A stretch of 52,667 nucleotides of DNA, from the NCBI GenBank assembly GCA_900315125.1, contig OMXT01000035.1, positions 1-52,667 on the forward strand, given 5' to 3'. This DNA is from an uncultured Eubacteriales bacterium. Lineage in GTDB: Bacteria > Bacillota > Clostridia > Peptostreptococcales > Anaerovoracaceae. Positions 25,007 to 35,419 of the stretch are shown in pieces. The position numbers were made by a program, and so were the translations under genes. A model generated the notes under the pieces. The model made no database searches and had not been told where the DNA came from. It was given only the letters and a program-made list of their open reading frames with translations. The stretch's first letter is position 1. Every line of letters begins with the position of its first letter.

Positions 25007-26983
25007 TTATTCCTCTACATCGAGGAAGATCGGCAGTATGATCGGGCTCCGGCGCGTCACCTTAAATATGAATTTGCGCATATCGTCCCGAACGCCGTTC
25101 TTGATCGTATTCCATTCCTTAAAGCCGCCGGATATGTTCTTCTCTATGGAGCGCAGCGCCTGCTCTCTGGTCTCAGTCATAAGCTCTTCGTGTTCTTTTA
25201 CATAAACAAAGCCTCTCGAGACGATTTCCGGCCCCGATATGACGATGCCGTTTCTTCGGTCCACCGCAGCGGTGATAATGACGAGTCCGGATTCTGAAAG
25301 CTGTTTTCTGTCCCTGAGAACGATATTTCCCACATCTCCGATTCCCAGACCGTCTACGAGGATATCCTCTGCAGGTACGACATTGCGGAACTGGATCGCC
25401 TTGCGGTGATCGACCGTAAGCTGATCGCCGTTTTCAAGGATAAAGATATTTTCTTTCTTCATGCCCAGTTCTTCCGCCAGTTCCGCATGGCGGATCAGAT
25501 GGCGGTGCTCCCCGTGCACAGGCATGAAAAACTTCGGCTTGATCAGCGTATGCATCAGTTTCAGGTCTTCCTGGCACGCGTGGCCGGAAACGTGGATATC
25601 AGCAATATCATTATAAATGACCTGTACTTCTTTCTCATACAGCTTATTCACGACATTGGACACCGTTTTCTCGTTGCCGGGTACAGGCGTGGATGAAAGT
25701 ATGACCATATCGCCCTTTTTCAGCTTGACATTGCGGTGTTCGTCCGCTGCCATCCTCGACAGAGCCGACATGGGCTCTCCCTGGCTGCCCGTCGTTATGA
25801 TAACGAGTTCCCGGTCCGGGATATGTCTCGTCTGATTCAGCTCTACATAGGTACCCTCAGGATATTTCAGATAGCCCAGCTCTACGGCAAGTTTTACTAC
25901 ATTTTCCATGCTCCTGCCGGAGACCGTAAACTTTCTTCCATATTTTACGGCAAGCTCGATGATCGTCTGCACACGGTGCACATTGGACGAGAATGTGGCA
26001 ATAATGATGCGGTTCTTCGCCTGACGGAATATCCCGTCCAGCGTCTGGCCTACGACCCTTTCTGAAGGGGTGAAGCCCGGGCGAAGAACATTGGTGCTGT
26101 CCGCCATCATAAGATCCACACCCCGGGCACCGATTTCCGCCAGCTTCTGAAGATCGATCGGTTCGCCGTCGATGGGCGTGTAATCGATCTTAAAGTCACC
26201 GGTGTGGAAGACTCTGGCTGCCGGCGTCTCTATGCAGTAGCATACCGCATCGGCAATAGAATGGGTCGTATGGATCGCTTCGATCCGGAAATTGCCGATC
26301 TTAAATACATCTCCTGCCTTGATCGGCCGAAGATCCCCGTTCAGTCCGTGTTCATTCAGCTTATTCTGTATCAGTCCCAGGGGCAGCTGTGTGCCGTAGA
26401 TCGGCACATCGATCTGCTTCAGCAGGTAAGGAACTCCGCCGATGTGGTCCTCGTGGCCGTGGGTGATCAGCACGCCCTTTACCTTCGCTGCATTTTCTAT
26501 CAGGTAGGAAAAGTCTGGAATGACGACATCGATACCATACATTTCATCTTCAGGAAATGACATCCCGCAGTCAATCAGGATGATCTGGTCCCTGTACTCC
26601 AGCGCCGTCATGTTTTTTCCGATTTCGTTCAGACCGCCTATGGGAAAAATCTTAAGATTCTCCGCCTTCTTCTTGGGCGTCTGCCCTCCCCTGGACCGCG
26701 AGCCGCCGGCGACTGGCCGGTGGTGCACTGTTTTCGTCCGTTCTTTCAGCCCAAGCTGCTTTCCCAGAGCCTTTGTGTCGTTGAGGATGAGTCCGCTCTC
26801 CTTCACATGTGCGCTCTTTCCCTCGGGGCTGCTGTTTTTTCTCTGTCCGCTGTTTCTGCCTTTTCTGCTGCGGCCGCCCTGATTCTGGCGGTCTGCCGGA
26901 TTTCCTCCTGTATTCCCCTGCCCCGGACGCCGGCGATTCTGGTCGGCGGTCCGGACAGGTTTCTTGCTATTGTAATCTCTCAT
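25007..26983 (-). CDS. rnj: Ribonuclease J with long basic N-terminal extension
   Basis: A 658-residue metallo-beta-lactamase/beta-CASP ribonuclease with endo- and 5'-3' exonuclease activity on RNA. The catalytic core starts at about residue 110 (LKIFPIGGLNEIGKN), and HGHEDHIGG at 175-183 binds the two metals. Later motifs are HTTHSIADA, ADSTNVLRPG, GSQGEPMSAL and HVSGHACQED. The C-terminal domain is complete. Residues 1-108 are rich in Arg, Lys, Gly, Asn and Gln, of low complexity, and absent from the 555-residue Bacillus enzymes. GAGGGG nine bases upstream supports this ATG, so the extension is probably real. leuS ends 15 bases before the start codon. Confidence 0.95.
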   Translation of the reverse strand: MRDYNSKKPVRTADQNRRRPGQGNTGGNPADRQNQGGRSRKGRNSGQRKNSSPEGKSAHVKESGLILNDTKALGKQLGLKERTKTVHHRPVAGGSRSRGGQTPKKKAENLKIFPIGGLNEIGKNMTALEYRDQIILIDCGMSFPEDEMYGIDVVIPDFSYLIENAAKVKGVLITHGHEDHIGGVPYLLKQIDVPIYGTQLPLGLIQNKLNEHGLNGDLRPIKAGDVFKIGNFRIEAIHTTHSIADAVCYCIETPAARVFHTGDFKIDYTPIDGEPIDLQKLAEIGARGVDLMMADSTNVLRPGFTPSERVVGQTLDGIFRQAKNRIIIATFSSNVHRVQTIIELAVKYGRKFTVSGRSMENVVKLAVELGYLKYPEGTYVELNQTRHIPDRELVIITTGSQGEPMSALSRMAADEHRNVKLKKGDMVILSSTPVPGNEKTVSNVVNKLYEKEVQVIYNDIADIHVSGHACQEDLKLMHTLIKPKFFMPVHGEHRHLIRHAELAEELGMKKENIFILENGDQLTVDHRKAIQFRNVVPAEDILVDGLGIGDVGNIVLRDRKQLSESGLVIITAAVDRRNGIVISGPEIVSRGFVYVKEHEELMTETREQALRSIEKNISGGFKEWNTIKNGVRDDMRKFIFKVTRRSPIILPIFLDVEE

Positions 26984-26997
26984 TCATTGATTCCCCT

Positions 26998-29469
26998 CTA
27001 CTTGACGACGAAATTCACAAGTTTGTTGGGAACCGCTATAGTCTTGATCACATTCTTTCCTTCGATCAGAGCGCTGACTTCACTGTTTGCTCTGACTGCC
27101 TCTTCCAGCGCGGTTCGGTCCAGTCCGTTGGAGACCTGCATCTTCGCCTTCAGTTTTCCGTTGATCTGTACAATGATTTCTATGGTATCCTGTACCAGCG
27201 CCGACTCGTCGAATGCCGGCCAGGGCTCATTGACCAGAGATTCAGAATGGCCGAGATCCTGCCACATCTCTTCACAGATGTGAGGAGTAAAAGGTGAAAG
27301 TATGATCACGAGGTTTTTCACCGTGTGAAGGAAAAGTGCCTCATTGATATTCTTGATCGTCTTATAGCGGTAAAGTTCATTCACAAGCTCCATGATAGAA
27401 CTGATGGCAGTGTTAAAGTTAAACCTGCCGCCTACATCCTCTGTGACTTTCTTTATCGTCGTGTTCAGCATGTAATTCAGTTTTTTATCATCTTCGGATA
27501 TCACTTTAAATGCCTCATCCGAAGAAATATTCATATTAACGCATTCATAGACCAGGCGCCATACACGGTTCAGGAAGCGATAGCTTCCCTCAACGCCTGC
27601 GTCGGACCAGTCAAGTTCCTTCTCCGGCGGTGCCGCAAAGAGAATGAACAGACGGGCAGTATCCGCACCGTATTTATCCAGGATCTCTGCCGGGCTGACT
27701 ACGTTGCCCAGAGATTTGCTCATCTTCTTTCCGTCTTTGTTTACCATTCCCTGGGTCAGAAGGTTCTTAAAGGGTTCCTCACTGGAAACGAGGCCCAGAT
27801 CATAGAGCGCCATCTCGAAGAAACGGGCATACATCAGGTGAAGGATCGCGTGCTCTACACCGCCGATATACTGGTCCACATTCATCCAGTAATCCGCCTT
27901 TTTCTTATCAAAGGCCTGTTTGTCGTTTTTCGGATCGCAGTATCTCAGGAAATACCATGAAGAGTCCAGGAACGTGTCCATGGTATCCATTTCTCTCCTC
28001 GCCTTTTTTCCGCAGCGAGGGCATGTGCAGTCGCCGAATGTTTTGGATGTCGTCAGAGGCGATTCACCTTTTCCTGTAAATTCAACGTCTGTGGGCAGCA
28101 GCACCGGAAGATTCTCTTCCTTTTCCGGAACCCATCCGCAGTCCTCACAGTAGATCATGGGGATCGGCGTGCCCCAGTATCTCTGGCGGGAGATCAGCCA
28201 GTCGCGGAGCTTATAATTGACCTTTTTCTCTCCCTTGCCTTCCGCAGCGAGTTTCTCGATCATTTTTGGGATCGCTTCCCTGTTGTTCATCCCGTCAAAC
28301 TCACCGGAATTGATCATGGTTCCTTCCGCGGCAAATGCCTCGGTAAGGTTGTTCACATCGATTTCGGGATTATGGGGATCAACGACAGGAATGATGTCCA
28401 GATCAAATTTCCGGGCAAAATCAAAGTCTCTCTGGTCATGGGCAGGAACTGCCATGATCGCTCCGGTACCATAGCCAATAAGGACATAATCTGAAATATA
28501 AATAGGCACTTTCTTTCCGTTCACCGGATTAATGCCGTAACGGCCGATAAATACGCCCGTCTTTTCCTTTGTTGTAGACGTTCTCTCTATCTCGCTGATG
28601 TGCTGCGCCTGATCGATATATTCCAGCGCAGCTTTCTCGTATTCTGTTCCGCGGATCAGGTCCTTTACATAGGGATGCTCCGGCGCCATGACCATGTAGG
28701 TGCAGCCGTACAGCGTATCCGCCCTTGTGGTGTAGACCGTCAGTACCTTGTCTGTTCCGTCGATCTTAAAGTCCACATTGGCGCCGTGGGATCTTCCGAT
28801 CCAGTTCTCCTGCATGACTTTGACCTTGTTCGGCCATCCGGGCAGTTTATCGAGGTCCGCCAGCAGACGGTCCGCGTATTTTGTGATCCGCAGATACCAC
28901 TGGGAAAGGTTCTTCTTTCCTACCGGCGTGTGGCAACGCTCGCAGCATCCGTCCACTACCTGTTCATTTGCCAGTACGGTCTGACAGCTGGGGCACCAGT
29001 TTACCTGGCTTTCTTTCTTGTAAGCAAGGCCCTGGCTATAAAACTGAATAAAGATCCACTGCATCCACTTATAGTATTCCGGACTGCAGGTCTGGACCTC
29101 TCTGTCCCAGTCATAGGAAAGACCCAGCTGGCGCAGCTGCGCTTCCATTTCATGGATATTGTCCCATGTCCACTTGGAAGGAGCGATGCCGTGCTGTATC
29201 GCGGCATTTTCTGCAGGGAGCCCGAAGGAATCAAATCCCATGGGATGGAGTACGTTATATCCCATCATTTTCTTAGAACGGGCTACAACATCACCGATGG
29301 CATAGTTGCGGACATGGCCCATATGCAGCTTTCCCGATGGATAGGGGAACATTTCAAGAACATAGTATTTCTCTTTCGACTCATCCTCCGTCGTATGGAA
29401 ACACTTATTTTCTTCCCAGTATTTCTGCCATTTATTTTCTATTTTTTTAAAATCGTATCTTTCGTCCAT
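26998..29469 (-). CDS. leuS: Leucyl-tRNA synthetase
   Basis: An 823-residue class I synthetase that charges tRNA-Leu. The HIGH-type motif is [12 protein letters not shown] (about 41-52). A zinc-finger region has WCPSC and CCERC pairs. The CP1 editing domain contains [10 protein letters not shown] and [13 protein letters not shown]. The catalytic lysine motif is KMSKSLGN, and the anticodon and C-terminal domains follow. Length is usual for bacteria. A GAGGAG site supports the ATG. It begins two bases after the rsfS stop. Two tRNA-Leu genes are also in this window. No T-box leader is present because the gene lies inside an operon. Confidence 0.98.
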   Translation of the reverse strand: MDERYDFKKIENKWQKYWEENKCFHTTEDESKEKYYVLEMFPYPSGKLHMGHVRNYAIGDVVARSKKMMGYNVLHPMGFDSFGLPAENAAIQHGIAPSKWTWDNIHEMEAQLRQLGLSYDWDREVQTCSPEYYKWMQWIFIQFYSQGLAYKKESQVNWCPSCQTVLANEQVVDGCCERCHTPVGKKNLSQWYLRITKYADRLLADLDKLPGWPNKVKVMQENWIGRSHGANVDFKIDGTDKVLTVYTTRADTLYGCTYMVMAPEHPYVKDLIRGTEYEKAALEYIDQAQHISEIERTSTTKEKTGVFIGRYGINPVNGKKVPIYISDYVLIGYGTGAIMAVPAHDQRDFDFARKFDLDIIPVVDPHNPEIDVNNLTEAFAAEGTMINSGEFDGMNNREAIPKMIEKLAAEGKGEKKVNYKLRDWLISRQRYWGTPIPMIYCEDCGWVPEKEENLPVLLPTDVEFTGKGESPLTTSKTFGDCTCPRCGKKARREMDTMDTFLDSSWYFLRYCDPKNDKQAFDKKKADYWMNVDQYIGGVEHAILHLMYARFFEMALYDLGLVSSEEPFKNLLTQGMVNKDGKKMSKSLGNVVSPAEILDKYGADTARLFILFAAPPEKELDWSDAGVEGSYRFLNRVWRLVYECVNMNISSDEAFKVISEDDKKLNYMLNTTIKKVTEDVGGRFNFNTAISSIMELVNELYRYKTIKNINEALFLHTVKNLVIILSPFTPHICEEMWQDLGHSESLVNEPWPAFDESALVQDTIEIIVQINGKLKAKMQVSNGLDRTALEEAVRANSEVSALIEGKNVIKTIAVPNKLVNFVVK

Positions 29470-29471
29470 TG

Positions 29472-29816
29472 TTACTCCTCGAATTCCAACAGTTTACAGT
29501 CTCCCCAGACACCTTCCAGGTTATATCTTTCACGCAGCTCGGGATTGAAAATATTAACGATCACATCGCCGTAATCCATCAGCACCCATCCGGAGCCTCT
29601 GCGTCCCGCGATGCTTTTCGGCGTCTGGCCAAGCTCATCCATCCGTTCTTCAACAGCATCAGAAAGACCGCCTACCTGACGGTCAGATCCGCCGCTGGTC
29701 ACAATCAGATAGTCGGCGATCGATGATTTCTGCGAAATCTCAATAATACGGATATCTATTGCCTGTTTCTCACTTAATACTCTGGCTGTTTCCAGAGCCA
29801 GCTGTTTGCTGTCCAT
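29472..29816 (-). CDS. rsfS: Ribosomal silencing factor RsfS
   Basis: A 114-residue RsfS/Iojap protein that binds uL14 and blocks subunit joining during starvation. Recognisable segments are [28 protein letters not shown], here split across strand and helix, and [16 protein letters not shown]. The start overlaps the yqeK 3' end by 47 bases. The order nadD-yqeK-rsfS is a classic Firmicutes arrangement. The stop is two bases before leuS. Confidence 0.96.
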   Translation of the reverse strand: MDSKQLALETARVLSEKQAIDIRIIEISQKSSIADYLIVTSGGSDRQVGGLSDAVEERMDELGQTPKSIAGRRGSGWVLMDYGDVIVNIFNPELRERYNLEGVWGDCKLLEFEE

Positions 29817-30387
29817 CTCGTTTCTCCTTCAATAACTGAACAAAATAATCTCTGGCGTCCAGCGTGTCCGGATCACAGTAATCCCCTTGTTCCAGCACGT
29901 GCTTCGCTGTTCCTTCCAGGGAGATCAGGCACGCTTCATCAATATCTCTGTCTGCCGCCGCCCGCAGCCTGTCAACGCCGGGGAAATCCCTGCCGGGTTC
30001 TATAGCGTCAGCGACGAAAACAACTTTTTCCAGCTGTGACATACCCGGTCTTCCCGTGGTATGGTAGCTGACCGCGTTGATAATGTCCGGGTCATTTATG
30101 CCAAGATCTTCCTGAATAACCGCCGCGGCAATCTTTCCGTGGGCAAGGCTGGGATTGTTGTGATAGCGTGCCGGATCCAGTCCGAGCCGATCCGCCATGA
30201 CGTTCAGTTCCTTCTTTCCGACGCCGCGGTACAGATCATGACACAGCGCTGCAATCTCTGCCTTCTGCGGATCCGCGCCGTATTTGCCCGCAAGCCGGAC
30301 TGCCTCTGAAACAACGCCCCGGGTATGCACCCTGCGTTTTTCTGTCAGGTGCTTCTCCGCATATTCACGTATATAACTTATGTTCAT
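29770..30387 (-). CDS. yqeK: YqeK family HD-domain hydrolase (probable Ap4A hydrolase)
   Basis: A 205-residue HD-domain protein. The metal ligands are visible in HTRGVVSEAVRLA, the HDLYRG pair, the SLAHGKIAA helix and the SYHTTGR motif, ending in FVADAIEPGRDFPGVD. Characterised YqeK proteins split Ap4A symmetrically to ADP. The C-terminal 25 residues are polar and lie in the overlap with rsfS. The ATG lies inside the nadD 3' end (23-base overlap), which suggests coupling. Placement between nadD and rsfS supports the name. Confidence 0.92.
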   Translation of the reverse strand: MNISYIREYAEKHLTEKRRVHTRGVVSEAVRLAGKYGADPQKAEIAALCHDLYRGVGKKELNVMADRLGLDPARYHNNPSLAHGKIAAAVIQEDLGINDPDIINAVSYHTTGRPGMSQLEKVVFVADAIEPGRDFPGVDRLRAAADRDIDEACLISLEGTAKHVLEQGDYCDPDTLDARDYFVQLLKEKRDGQQTAGSGNSQSIK

Positions 30388-30967
30388 AAATATAGCTTTC
30401 TATTTCCGGCGGCACCAGTCCCTCGATGCTCCTCCCCTCTTTAAGATTCTGCTTGATCTCTGTGGAAGAGATATCCCTGCGCCTGTTGTCGAGCACATGG
30501 ATCTCCGTACCGTATTTCTGCCCATAGTTTTCGATCGTCTGTCTGACTTCTGTGTCATCGTATCCTGGCCGGGGAGCCAGCAGAAAGGAATAGGTCCTCA
30601 GCAGTTCTTCACCCCTGTACCATGTTTCCAGATCCAGCAGGGAATCTGTTCCAACGATAAACCACAGACGTTCATCCGGATACAGACGCTGGATCCGATT
30701 CAGTGTATTTGCCGTATATGATACGCCCTCTTCTTCGATTTCCATCGTTGAAAGAGTAATTCCGCTGTAATGCTCCGCCACGAGCCGGAGCATGGCAAGA
30801 CGATCCTCTTCTGGAGCAATCTTATGCCCGATCTTAAACGGGCTCATACTGGTGGGCATCAGTATGACTTTCTGAAGGAGATCCTCAGAAACTGCCGCTT
30901 CTATGATGGACAGATGCCCGTTATGGAATGGGTCAAACGTGCCGCCGAATATACCTGTGTTGATCAT
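30365..30967 (-). CDS. nadD: Nicotinate-nucleotide adenylyltransferase
   Basis: A 200-residue nucleotidyltransferase that makes nicotinate adenine dinucleotide in NAD synthesis. The GGTFDPFHNGHL motif at about 9-20 and the late ISSTEIKQNL (ISSTxIR-type) motif are both present, and WFIVGTDSLLDLETWY is the central substrate region. Length is normal. No good Shine-Dalgarno site precedes the ATG; the gene begins 15 bases after the aspS stop, so reinitiation or coupling is likely. Confidence 0.96.
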   Translation of the reverse strand: MINTGIFGGTFDPFHNGHLSIIEAAVSEDLLQKVILMPTSMSPFKIGHKIAPEEDRLAMLRLVAEHYSGITLSTMEIEEEGVSYTANTLNRIQRLYPDERLWFIVGTDSLLDLETWYRGEELLRTYSFLLAPRPGYDDTEVRQTIENYGQKYGTEIHVLDNRRRDISSTEIKQNLKEGRSIEGLVPPEIESYIYEHKLYT

Positions 30968-30982
30968 GACTATTTATGTATA

Positions 30983-32755
30983 TCAGTCTCTGAGCCTGAT
31001 ATGAAGTTCCTCCAGCTGCTGGTCATCTACCGTATTGGGCGCGTCGCTGACAAGGCACTGGGCATTCTGGTTCTTCGGGAATGCCATGACCTCACGGATG
31101 CTGGGCTCTCCAGTGAGCAGCATGACAAGACGGTCCAGACCGTATGCCAGGCCGCCGTGGGGCGGTGTTCCGTAACGGAAGGCCTCCAGAAGGAATCCAA
31201 ACTTTCTCTGGCTTTCCTCTTTGGAAATGCCGAGGATATCGAACATCTTCTGCTGCAGGTTTCTGTCGTGGATACGGATACTGCCTCCGCCCAGCTCCAC
31301 GCCGTTCAGGACGATATCATAGGCATCTGCCTTGACTGCCATGGGATCGGTGTCGAGCATCGGAATGTCCTCGTCCTTCGGATGGGTAAACGGATGATGC
31401 ATCGCCTTCCGTTCGCCTGTTTCCTCGTCTTCTTCAAACATGGGGAAATCCGTGACCCAAAGGAGATTAAACTGCTTACTGTCAAGCAGTCCCATTCTTC
31501 CGGCGATATCCCGGCGCAGGAACCCCAGGCTGTCGAAGCAGACCTTGGAGCGATCCGCACAGATCAGGATTAAGTCTCCGGATTTCGCGCCGAATACCGC
31601 TGCGATCTGTCCCAGCTGCTCTTCATTGAAAAACTTGTTGACGGAAGATTTGAATCCGTTTTCTTCCACGCGGATCCATACGATCCCTCTGGCGCCGAAG
31701 GCTTTCGCCTGATCCAGCACCTTGTCCAGTTCTTTCCGGCTGAAAACAGGGGAGCCCCCGTCGATGCAGATGCCCCGGACGTCGCCGCCGCCTGCCAGCG
31801 CGTTGGAAAACACCTGAAACTCCGAATTCTTCACTGCTTCTACATCATTCAGCTTCTTCAGTTCAAAACCGAATCTCGTATCCGGCTTATCGCTTCCATA
31901 CCGCTCCATAGCCTCTGTCCAGCTCATACGGGGCAGCGGCGTCTGGATCTCTACACCCATCAGTTCAGAAAACAGTCTTTTCAGGAATCCTTCCTGGATC
32001 GCAATGACGTCATCCACATCCACAAAGGACATCTCCAGATCGATCTGCGTAAATTCCGGCTGGCGGTCTGCTCTCAGGTCTTCGTCACGGAAGCATTTTA
32101 CGATCTGCATATACCGGTCGGTGCCTCCAACCATCAGCAGCTGCTTAAACAGCTGCGGCGACTGGGGGAGTGCATAGAACTGACCGGGATTGACACGGCT
32201 GGGCACCAGGTAATCTCTGGCGCCCTCCGGTGTAGAACGCACGAGCATGGGCGTTTCTACCTCTGTAAATCCGTTCTCGTCAAAATAATCTCTCGCCAGC
32301 TTGGTTACTTTATGGCGGAATGTCAGATTGCGCTGCATCTTCAGCTTGCGCAGATCCAGATACCGGTATTTCAGCCTCAGATTATCATCGACATTGTCAT
32401 CGTCCTTAATATAGATGGGCGGCGTATCCGCCTCGGAGTAAATGACCATATCTGATGCAAGCACTTCAATATCACCGGTGGGAAGATCCGGATTTTTGGA
32501 ACTTCTTTCCCTGACAGTGCCCTTTACGCCGATAACATACTCGCTGCGCAGGCCCTGCGCTTTATCGAATACTTCAGCTGGTACGGTATCATCAAATGTA
32601 ATCTGTACGATGCCTGTCTTATCTCTCAGATCAACGAATATAAGACCTCCCAGACGGCGCTGGCGCGCTACCCATCCGTTCAGCACCACCTGCTCCCCTG
32701 TATGCTCCATATTAAGGACGCCGCACATGCTCGTCCTTTTAAATAGTTCTGACAT
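30983..32755 (-). CDS. aspS: Aspartyl-tRNA synthetase, bacterial type
   Basis: A 590-residue class IIb synthetase with an N-terminal OB anticodon-binding domain (about 1-105), motif 1 around [16 protein letters not shown], motif 2 in [23 protein letters not shown] (catalytic arginine), the bacterial GAD insertion in the middle, and motif 3 in [11 protein letters not shown] near the end. Length and the GAD domain mark the bacterial form. Whether it is discriminating or also charges tRNA-Asn depends on genes outside the window. A GAGAGGAAAG site lies upstream of the ATG. It follows hisS by 21 bases. Confidence 0.98.
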   Translation of the reverse strand: MSELFKRTSMCGVLNMEHTGEQVVLNGWVARQRRLGGLIFVDLRDKTGIVQITFDDTVPAEVFDKAQGLRSEYVIGVKGTVRERSSKNPDLPTGDIEVLASDMVIYSEADTPPIYIKDDDNVDDNLRLKYRYLDLRKLKMQRNLTFRHKVTKLARDYFDENGFTEVETPMLVRSTPEGARDYLVPSRVNPGQFYALPQSPQLFKQLLMVGGTDRYMQIVKCFRDEDLRADRQPEFTQIDLEMSFVDVDDVIAIQEGFLKRLFSELMGVEIQTPLPRMSWTEAMERYGSDKPDTRFGFELKKLNDVEAVKNSEFQVFSNALAGGGDVRGICIDGGSPVFSRKELDKVLDQAKAFGARGIVWIRVEENGFKSSVNKFFNEEQLGQIAAVFGAKSGDLILICADRSKVCFDSLGFLRRDIAGRMGLLDSKQFNLLWVTDFPMFEEDEETGERKAMHHPFTHPKDEDIPMLDTDPMAVKADAYDIVLNGVELGGGSIRIHDRNLQQKMFDILGISKEESQRKFGFLLEAFRYGTPPHGGLAYGLDRLVMLLTGEPSIREVMAFPKNQNAQCLVSDAPNTVDDQQLEELHIRLRD

Positions 32756-32776
32756 ATTCTGACTTTCCTCTCCCGT

Positions 32777-34030
32777 TTATTTGCTCAGCTCGCTGACAAT
32801 ATCAGCCAGTGCGATCTCCTTCTGCTCGTGCGCGTCCATATTTTTCAGCTGGACGGTGCCTCTTGCTATCTCATCATCGCCGATGACGACAGTGTATCTG
32901 GCGCCCAGTCTGGCCGCATATTTAAACTGTCCCTTGACATTTCTGGCAAGACTGTCCATCTGCGCGCTGACGCCTGCCTGGTGCAGCTGGTGCAGGATGC
33001 TCAGTCCCTCTTTTCTGGCGCTGTCGCCCATGGTTACGATGAACACCTCTACCGGTTCCGGTTTGGGGATCCCAAATCCATTAGCGTCCATGAGCATGAG
33101 CAGGCGCTCAATACCCAGACCAAATCCAACGCCGGGGATCGGCGGTCCTCCCACCTCCTGGCAGAGATTATCATAGCGTCCGCCTCCGCAGACCGTGCCC
33201 TGGGCTCCGATGCTGTTGGATACAAACTCAAACGCTGTCTTGGTATAATAATCCAGACCTCTTACGATCTTGGGGTTTATAACAAAGTCAATATCCAGTG
33301 CTTTCAGATTCTCCTGCAGTTCTTCGAACGCACTGCGGCAGTCATCACAGAGATAGTCGACCATGAGCGGCGCATCTTTTACGATCGCCTGATCTTCCGG
33401 GGACTTGCAGTCCAGGATACGCATGGGATTCCGGTCGAAGCGGCTCTTGCAGGTATCACAGAGTTCATCATAATGGGGCCGGAGGAAATCCTGAAGAGCT
33501 TTCCTGTATTTAGCCCTGCATGTGGGGCATCCGACACTGTTGATTTCCAGTGTAACGTCTGTTATGCCCATTTCTGTCAGAAAATCATGTCCCAGCGCAA
33601 TGACATCCGCGTCTGCCAGCATATTCGGTGTTCCGAATACTTCGATGCCGAACTGGTGGAATTCTCTGAGCCGTCCGGACTGGGGCTTCTCATAGCGGAA
33701 GCATGGTGTGACATAGTAGATCTTGGTCGGCTGCACGTCGGCATAGACTTTGTGCTCTACAAAGGCACGCACCGCCGGGGATGTCCCCTCGGGCTTCAGT
33801 GTCAGGCTGCGCCCGCCGTGGTCATTGAATGTGTACATTTCCTTCTGTACGATATCTGTCGTGTCACCTACCCCCCGGTTTATGAGCTCTGTGTGCTCAA
33901 AGACCGGCGTGCGGATCTCCTTATATCCGTAGCGGCTGCAGATCTCAGCCCATTTCTTCTCAACATAGTGCCATCGGTAGGACTGGTCCGGCATTATGTC
34001 TTTGGTGCCCTTAGGCGCATTAGTAAGCAT
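32777..34030 (-). CDS. hisS: Histidyl-tRNA synthetase with cysteine-rich insertion
   Basis: A 417-residue class IIa synthetase. Motif 2 (LKPEGTSPAVRAF and CFRYEKPQSGRLREFHQFG), the histidine-specific RGLDYYTKTAFEF and motif 3 GFGLGIERLLML are all seen, followed by the anticodon-binding domain with GDDEIARGTVQLKNM. The insertion between motifs 2 and 3 has CPTC, CDTC, a single Cys and CDDC, as expected for a zinc or cluster-binding variant common in Clostridia. A GGAGG site supports the ATG. It begins three bases after hemZ. The hisS-aspS pair is widespread in Firmicutes. Confidence 0.97.
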   Translation of the reverse strand: MLTNAPKGTKDIMPDQSYRWHYVEKKWAEICSRYGYKEIRTPVFEHTELINRGVGDTTDIVQKEMYTFNDHGGRSLTLKPEGTSPAVRAFVEHKVYADVQPTKIYYVTPCFRYEKPQSGRLREFHQFGIEVFGTPNMLADADVIALGHDFLTEMGITDVTLEINSVGCPTCRAKYRKALQDFLRPHYDELCDTCKSRFDRNPMRILDCKSPEDQAIVKDAPLMVDYLCDDCRSAFEELQENLKALDIDFVINPKIVRGLDYYTKTAFEFVSNSIGAQGTVCGGGRYDNLCQEVGGPPIPGVGFGLGIERLLMLMDANGFGIPKPEPVEVFIVTMGDSARKEGLSILHQLHQAGVSAQMDSLARNVKGQFKYAARLGARYTVVIGDDEIARGTVQLKNMDAHEQKEIALADIVSELSK

Positions 34031-34033
34031 AAA

Positions 34034-35419
34034 CTACCTCCATAATTTATTTTCTTTTCGCTCCAGCATCTCATCGATGCGGCGGATATATTCCTGATAA
34101 TTTGTTACGTTGGGACAGCGGATCAGCAGATTGTTCTCCGGATAGTAACGCTTGGAGATCCCGCCGGCGCCCAGCGCGATGATCGTCTGATGCTCGTCCA
34201 TGATCCGTACATTATAAAGTCCGTCTGTAACCGTTCCATCTTCGTTATCCCTGCACCAACCGGTATTCTCAAAGTATCCCGCCATATGTTTCTGGCGGTA
34301 GAGATAATATGGAACAAAGCCTGCTGAGCCCAGGATCGTCCTGCTGCTCTGCAGCATTGCGGCGACCCGGTCAGCCGCCTTATAATGGTAATCCCGGTCG
34401 ATGTCCCTCAGCCTTGACGCCCTTTTGACGGCAAGGGTGTGGACCGTGACGTTGTTCGCCCCCATGTCCAGTACAGACTGGAGAGACTGACGGAATTCCT
34501 CCGGCGTCTCGCCGGGAAGTCCTGCAATAAGGTCTGCGTTTATGACCTTAAATTTCCTTTCAGACGCTTCGCGGAACGCCCTTCTGATATCATCCGGCGT
34601 ATGGTTCCTGCCTATGGCGTCCAGCGTTTTCTGATGCATGGACTGAGGATTGATGCTGATCCTGGTCACTCCTGCGTCCTTCAGGACATCCAGCTTCTCC
34701 CCGTCGATCGTATCCGGCCTGCCGGCCTCTACGGTGAACTCCTTCAGCGATGTCCCGCCGAAGGCATCCCAGGCTCTCTGCAGAAGTTCCCGCAGCTGTT
34801 CCGCATTCAGCGTCGTCGGCGTACCGCCTCCAAAATAGAGACTCTCCGCAGCCAGCCCATATTGCTTCATCCTCTGCCCGGTATATTCGATCTCACGGTA
34901 AAGAGCCGGAAGATAACGCTCTATTTCTTCCTCCGGCACCTGGTTCGACGCAAAGGAGCAGTAGACGCACCTTGTGGGGCAGAACGGGATGCCGATATAA
35001 ATACCGGCGGAATTTGCCGGTGCCCTGCCGAAGACCCTCCTCTGCCTGATATATGTATCCGTAATAAGCCGGGCCTTCCCCTCCGTCAGGCGGTAAGATC
35101 CCGTCATCTCGTCGATGACCTGCTGCTGGGAATACCCCTGCTCCATCCGCTCGCCCGCAAGTTTTACGGGCCGCACACCGGTCAGGATCCCCCAGTCCGG
35201 ATATCTTCCCGTGATTTCCCCGAGACGGTCGAAAATCTCCCGCTTTATCTCATCCTTATCCTGACTGCCCTGCAGGTTGATATGCAGCGCTCTGTCTTTC
35301 ACGAATCCGTCATCCGGCAGCAGGACATAGTCCTCTGGACTGAGGAACTCATCGATCAGTTCTCTCAGTATCGCTGTGTTGTCATAGTCATGTATTTTGA
35401 TTCTGAGTTTATCTGACAA
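34034..35419 (-). CDS. hemZ: Radical SAM protein HemZ (coproporphyrinogen dehydrogenase-like)
   Basis: A 461-residue radical SAM enzyme of the HemN/HemZ group. An N-terminal domain of about 135 residues precedes the radical SAM barrel, whose cluster motif is CPTRCVYC (Cys147, 151, 154). YFGGGTPTTLNAEQL and the SINPQSMHQKTLDAIGR region follow as in HemN-like proteins. In Bacillus HemZ is an oxygen-independent coproporphyrinogen oxidase homologue. No other haem genes are in this window, so the real substrate is uncertain. The start is set at the TTG at 35419, ten bases after AAGGAG, which overlaps the MBL stop by 11 bases. The longer open frame upstream lies in the MBL gene. Confidence 0.85.
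   Translation of the reverse strand: MSDKLRIKIHDYDNTAILRELIDEFLSPEDYVLLPDDGFVKDRALHINLQGSQDKDEIKREIFDRLGEITGRYPDWGILTGVRPVKLAGERMEQGYSQQQVIDEMTGSYRLTEGKARLITDTYIRQRRVFGRAPANSAGIYIGIPFCPTRCVYCSFASNQVPEEEIERYLPALYREIEYTGQRMKQYGLAAESLYFGGGTPTTLNAEQLRELLQRAWDAFGGTSLKEFTVEAGRPDTIDGEKLDVLKDAGVTRISINPQSMHQKTLDAIGRNHTPDDIRRAFREASERKFKVINADLIAGLPGETPEEFRQSLQSVLDMGANNVTVHTLAVKRASRLRDIDRDYHYKAADRVAAMLQSSRTILGSAGFVPYYLYRQKHMAGYFENTGWCRDNEDGTVTDGLYNVRIMDEHQTIIALGAGGISKRYYPENNLLIRCPNVTNYQEYIRRIDEMLERKENKLWR

Noticed and set aside
23864-25297. 477-codon plus-strand ORF opposite efp, ylbF and rnj
   Set aside because: It crosses three well-supported genes and a terminator on the other strand and has no recognisable domain.
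28600-29574. 324-codon plus-strand ORF opposite leuS
   Set aside because: A shadow of leuS with no binding site or family resemblance.
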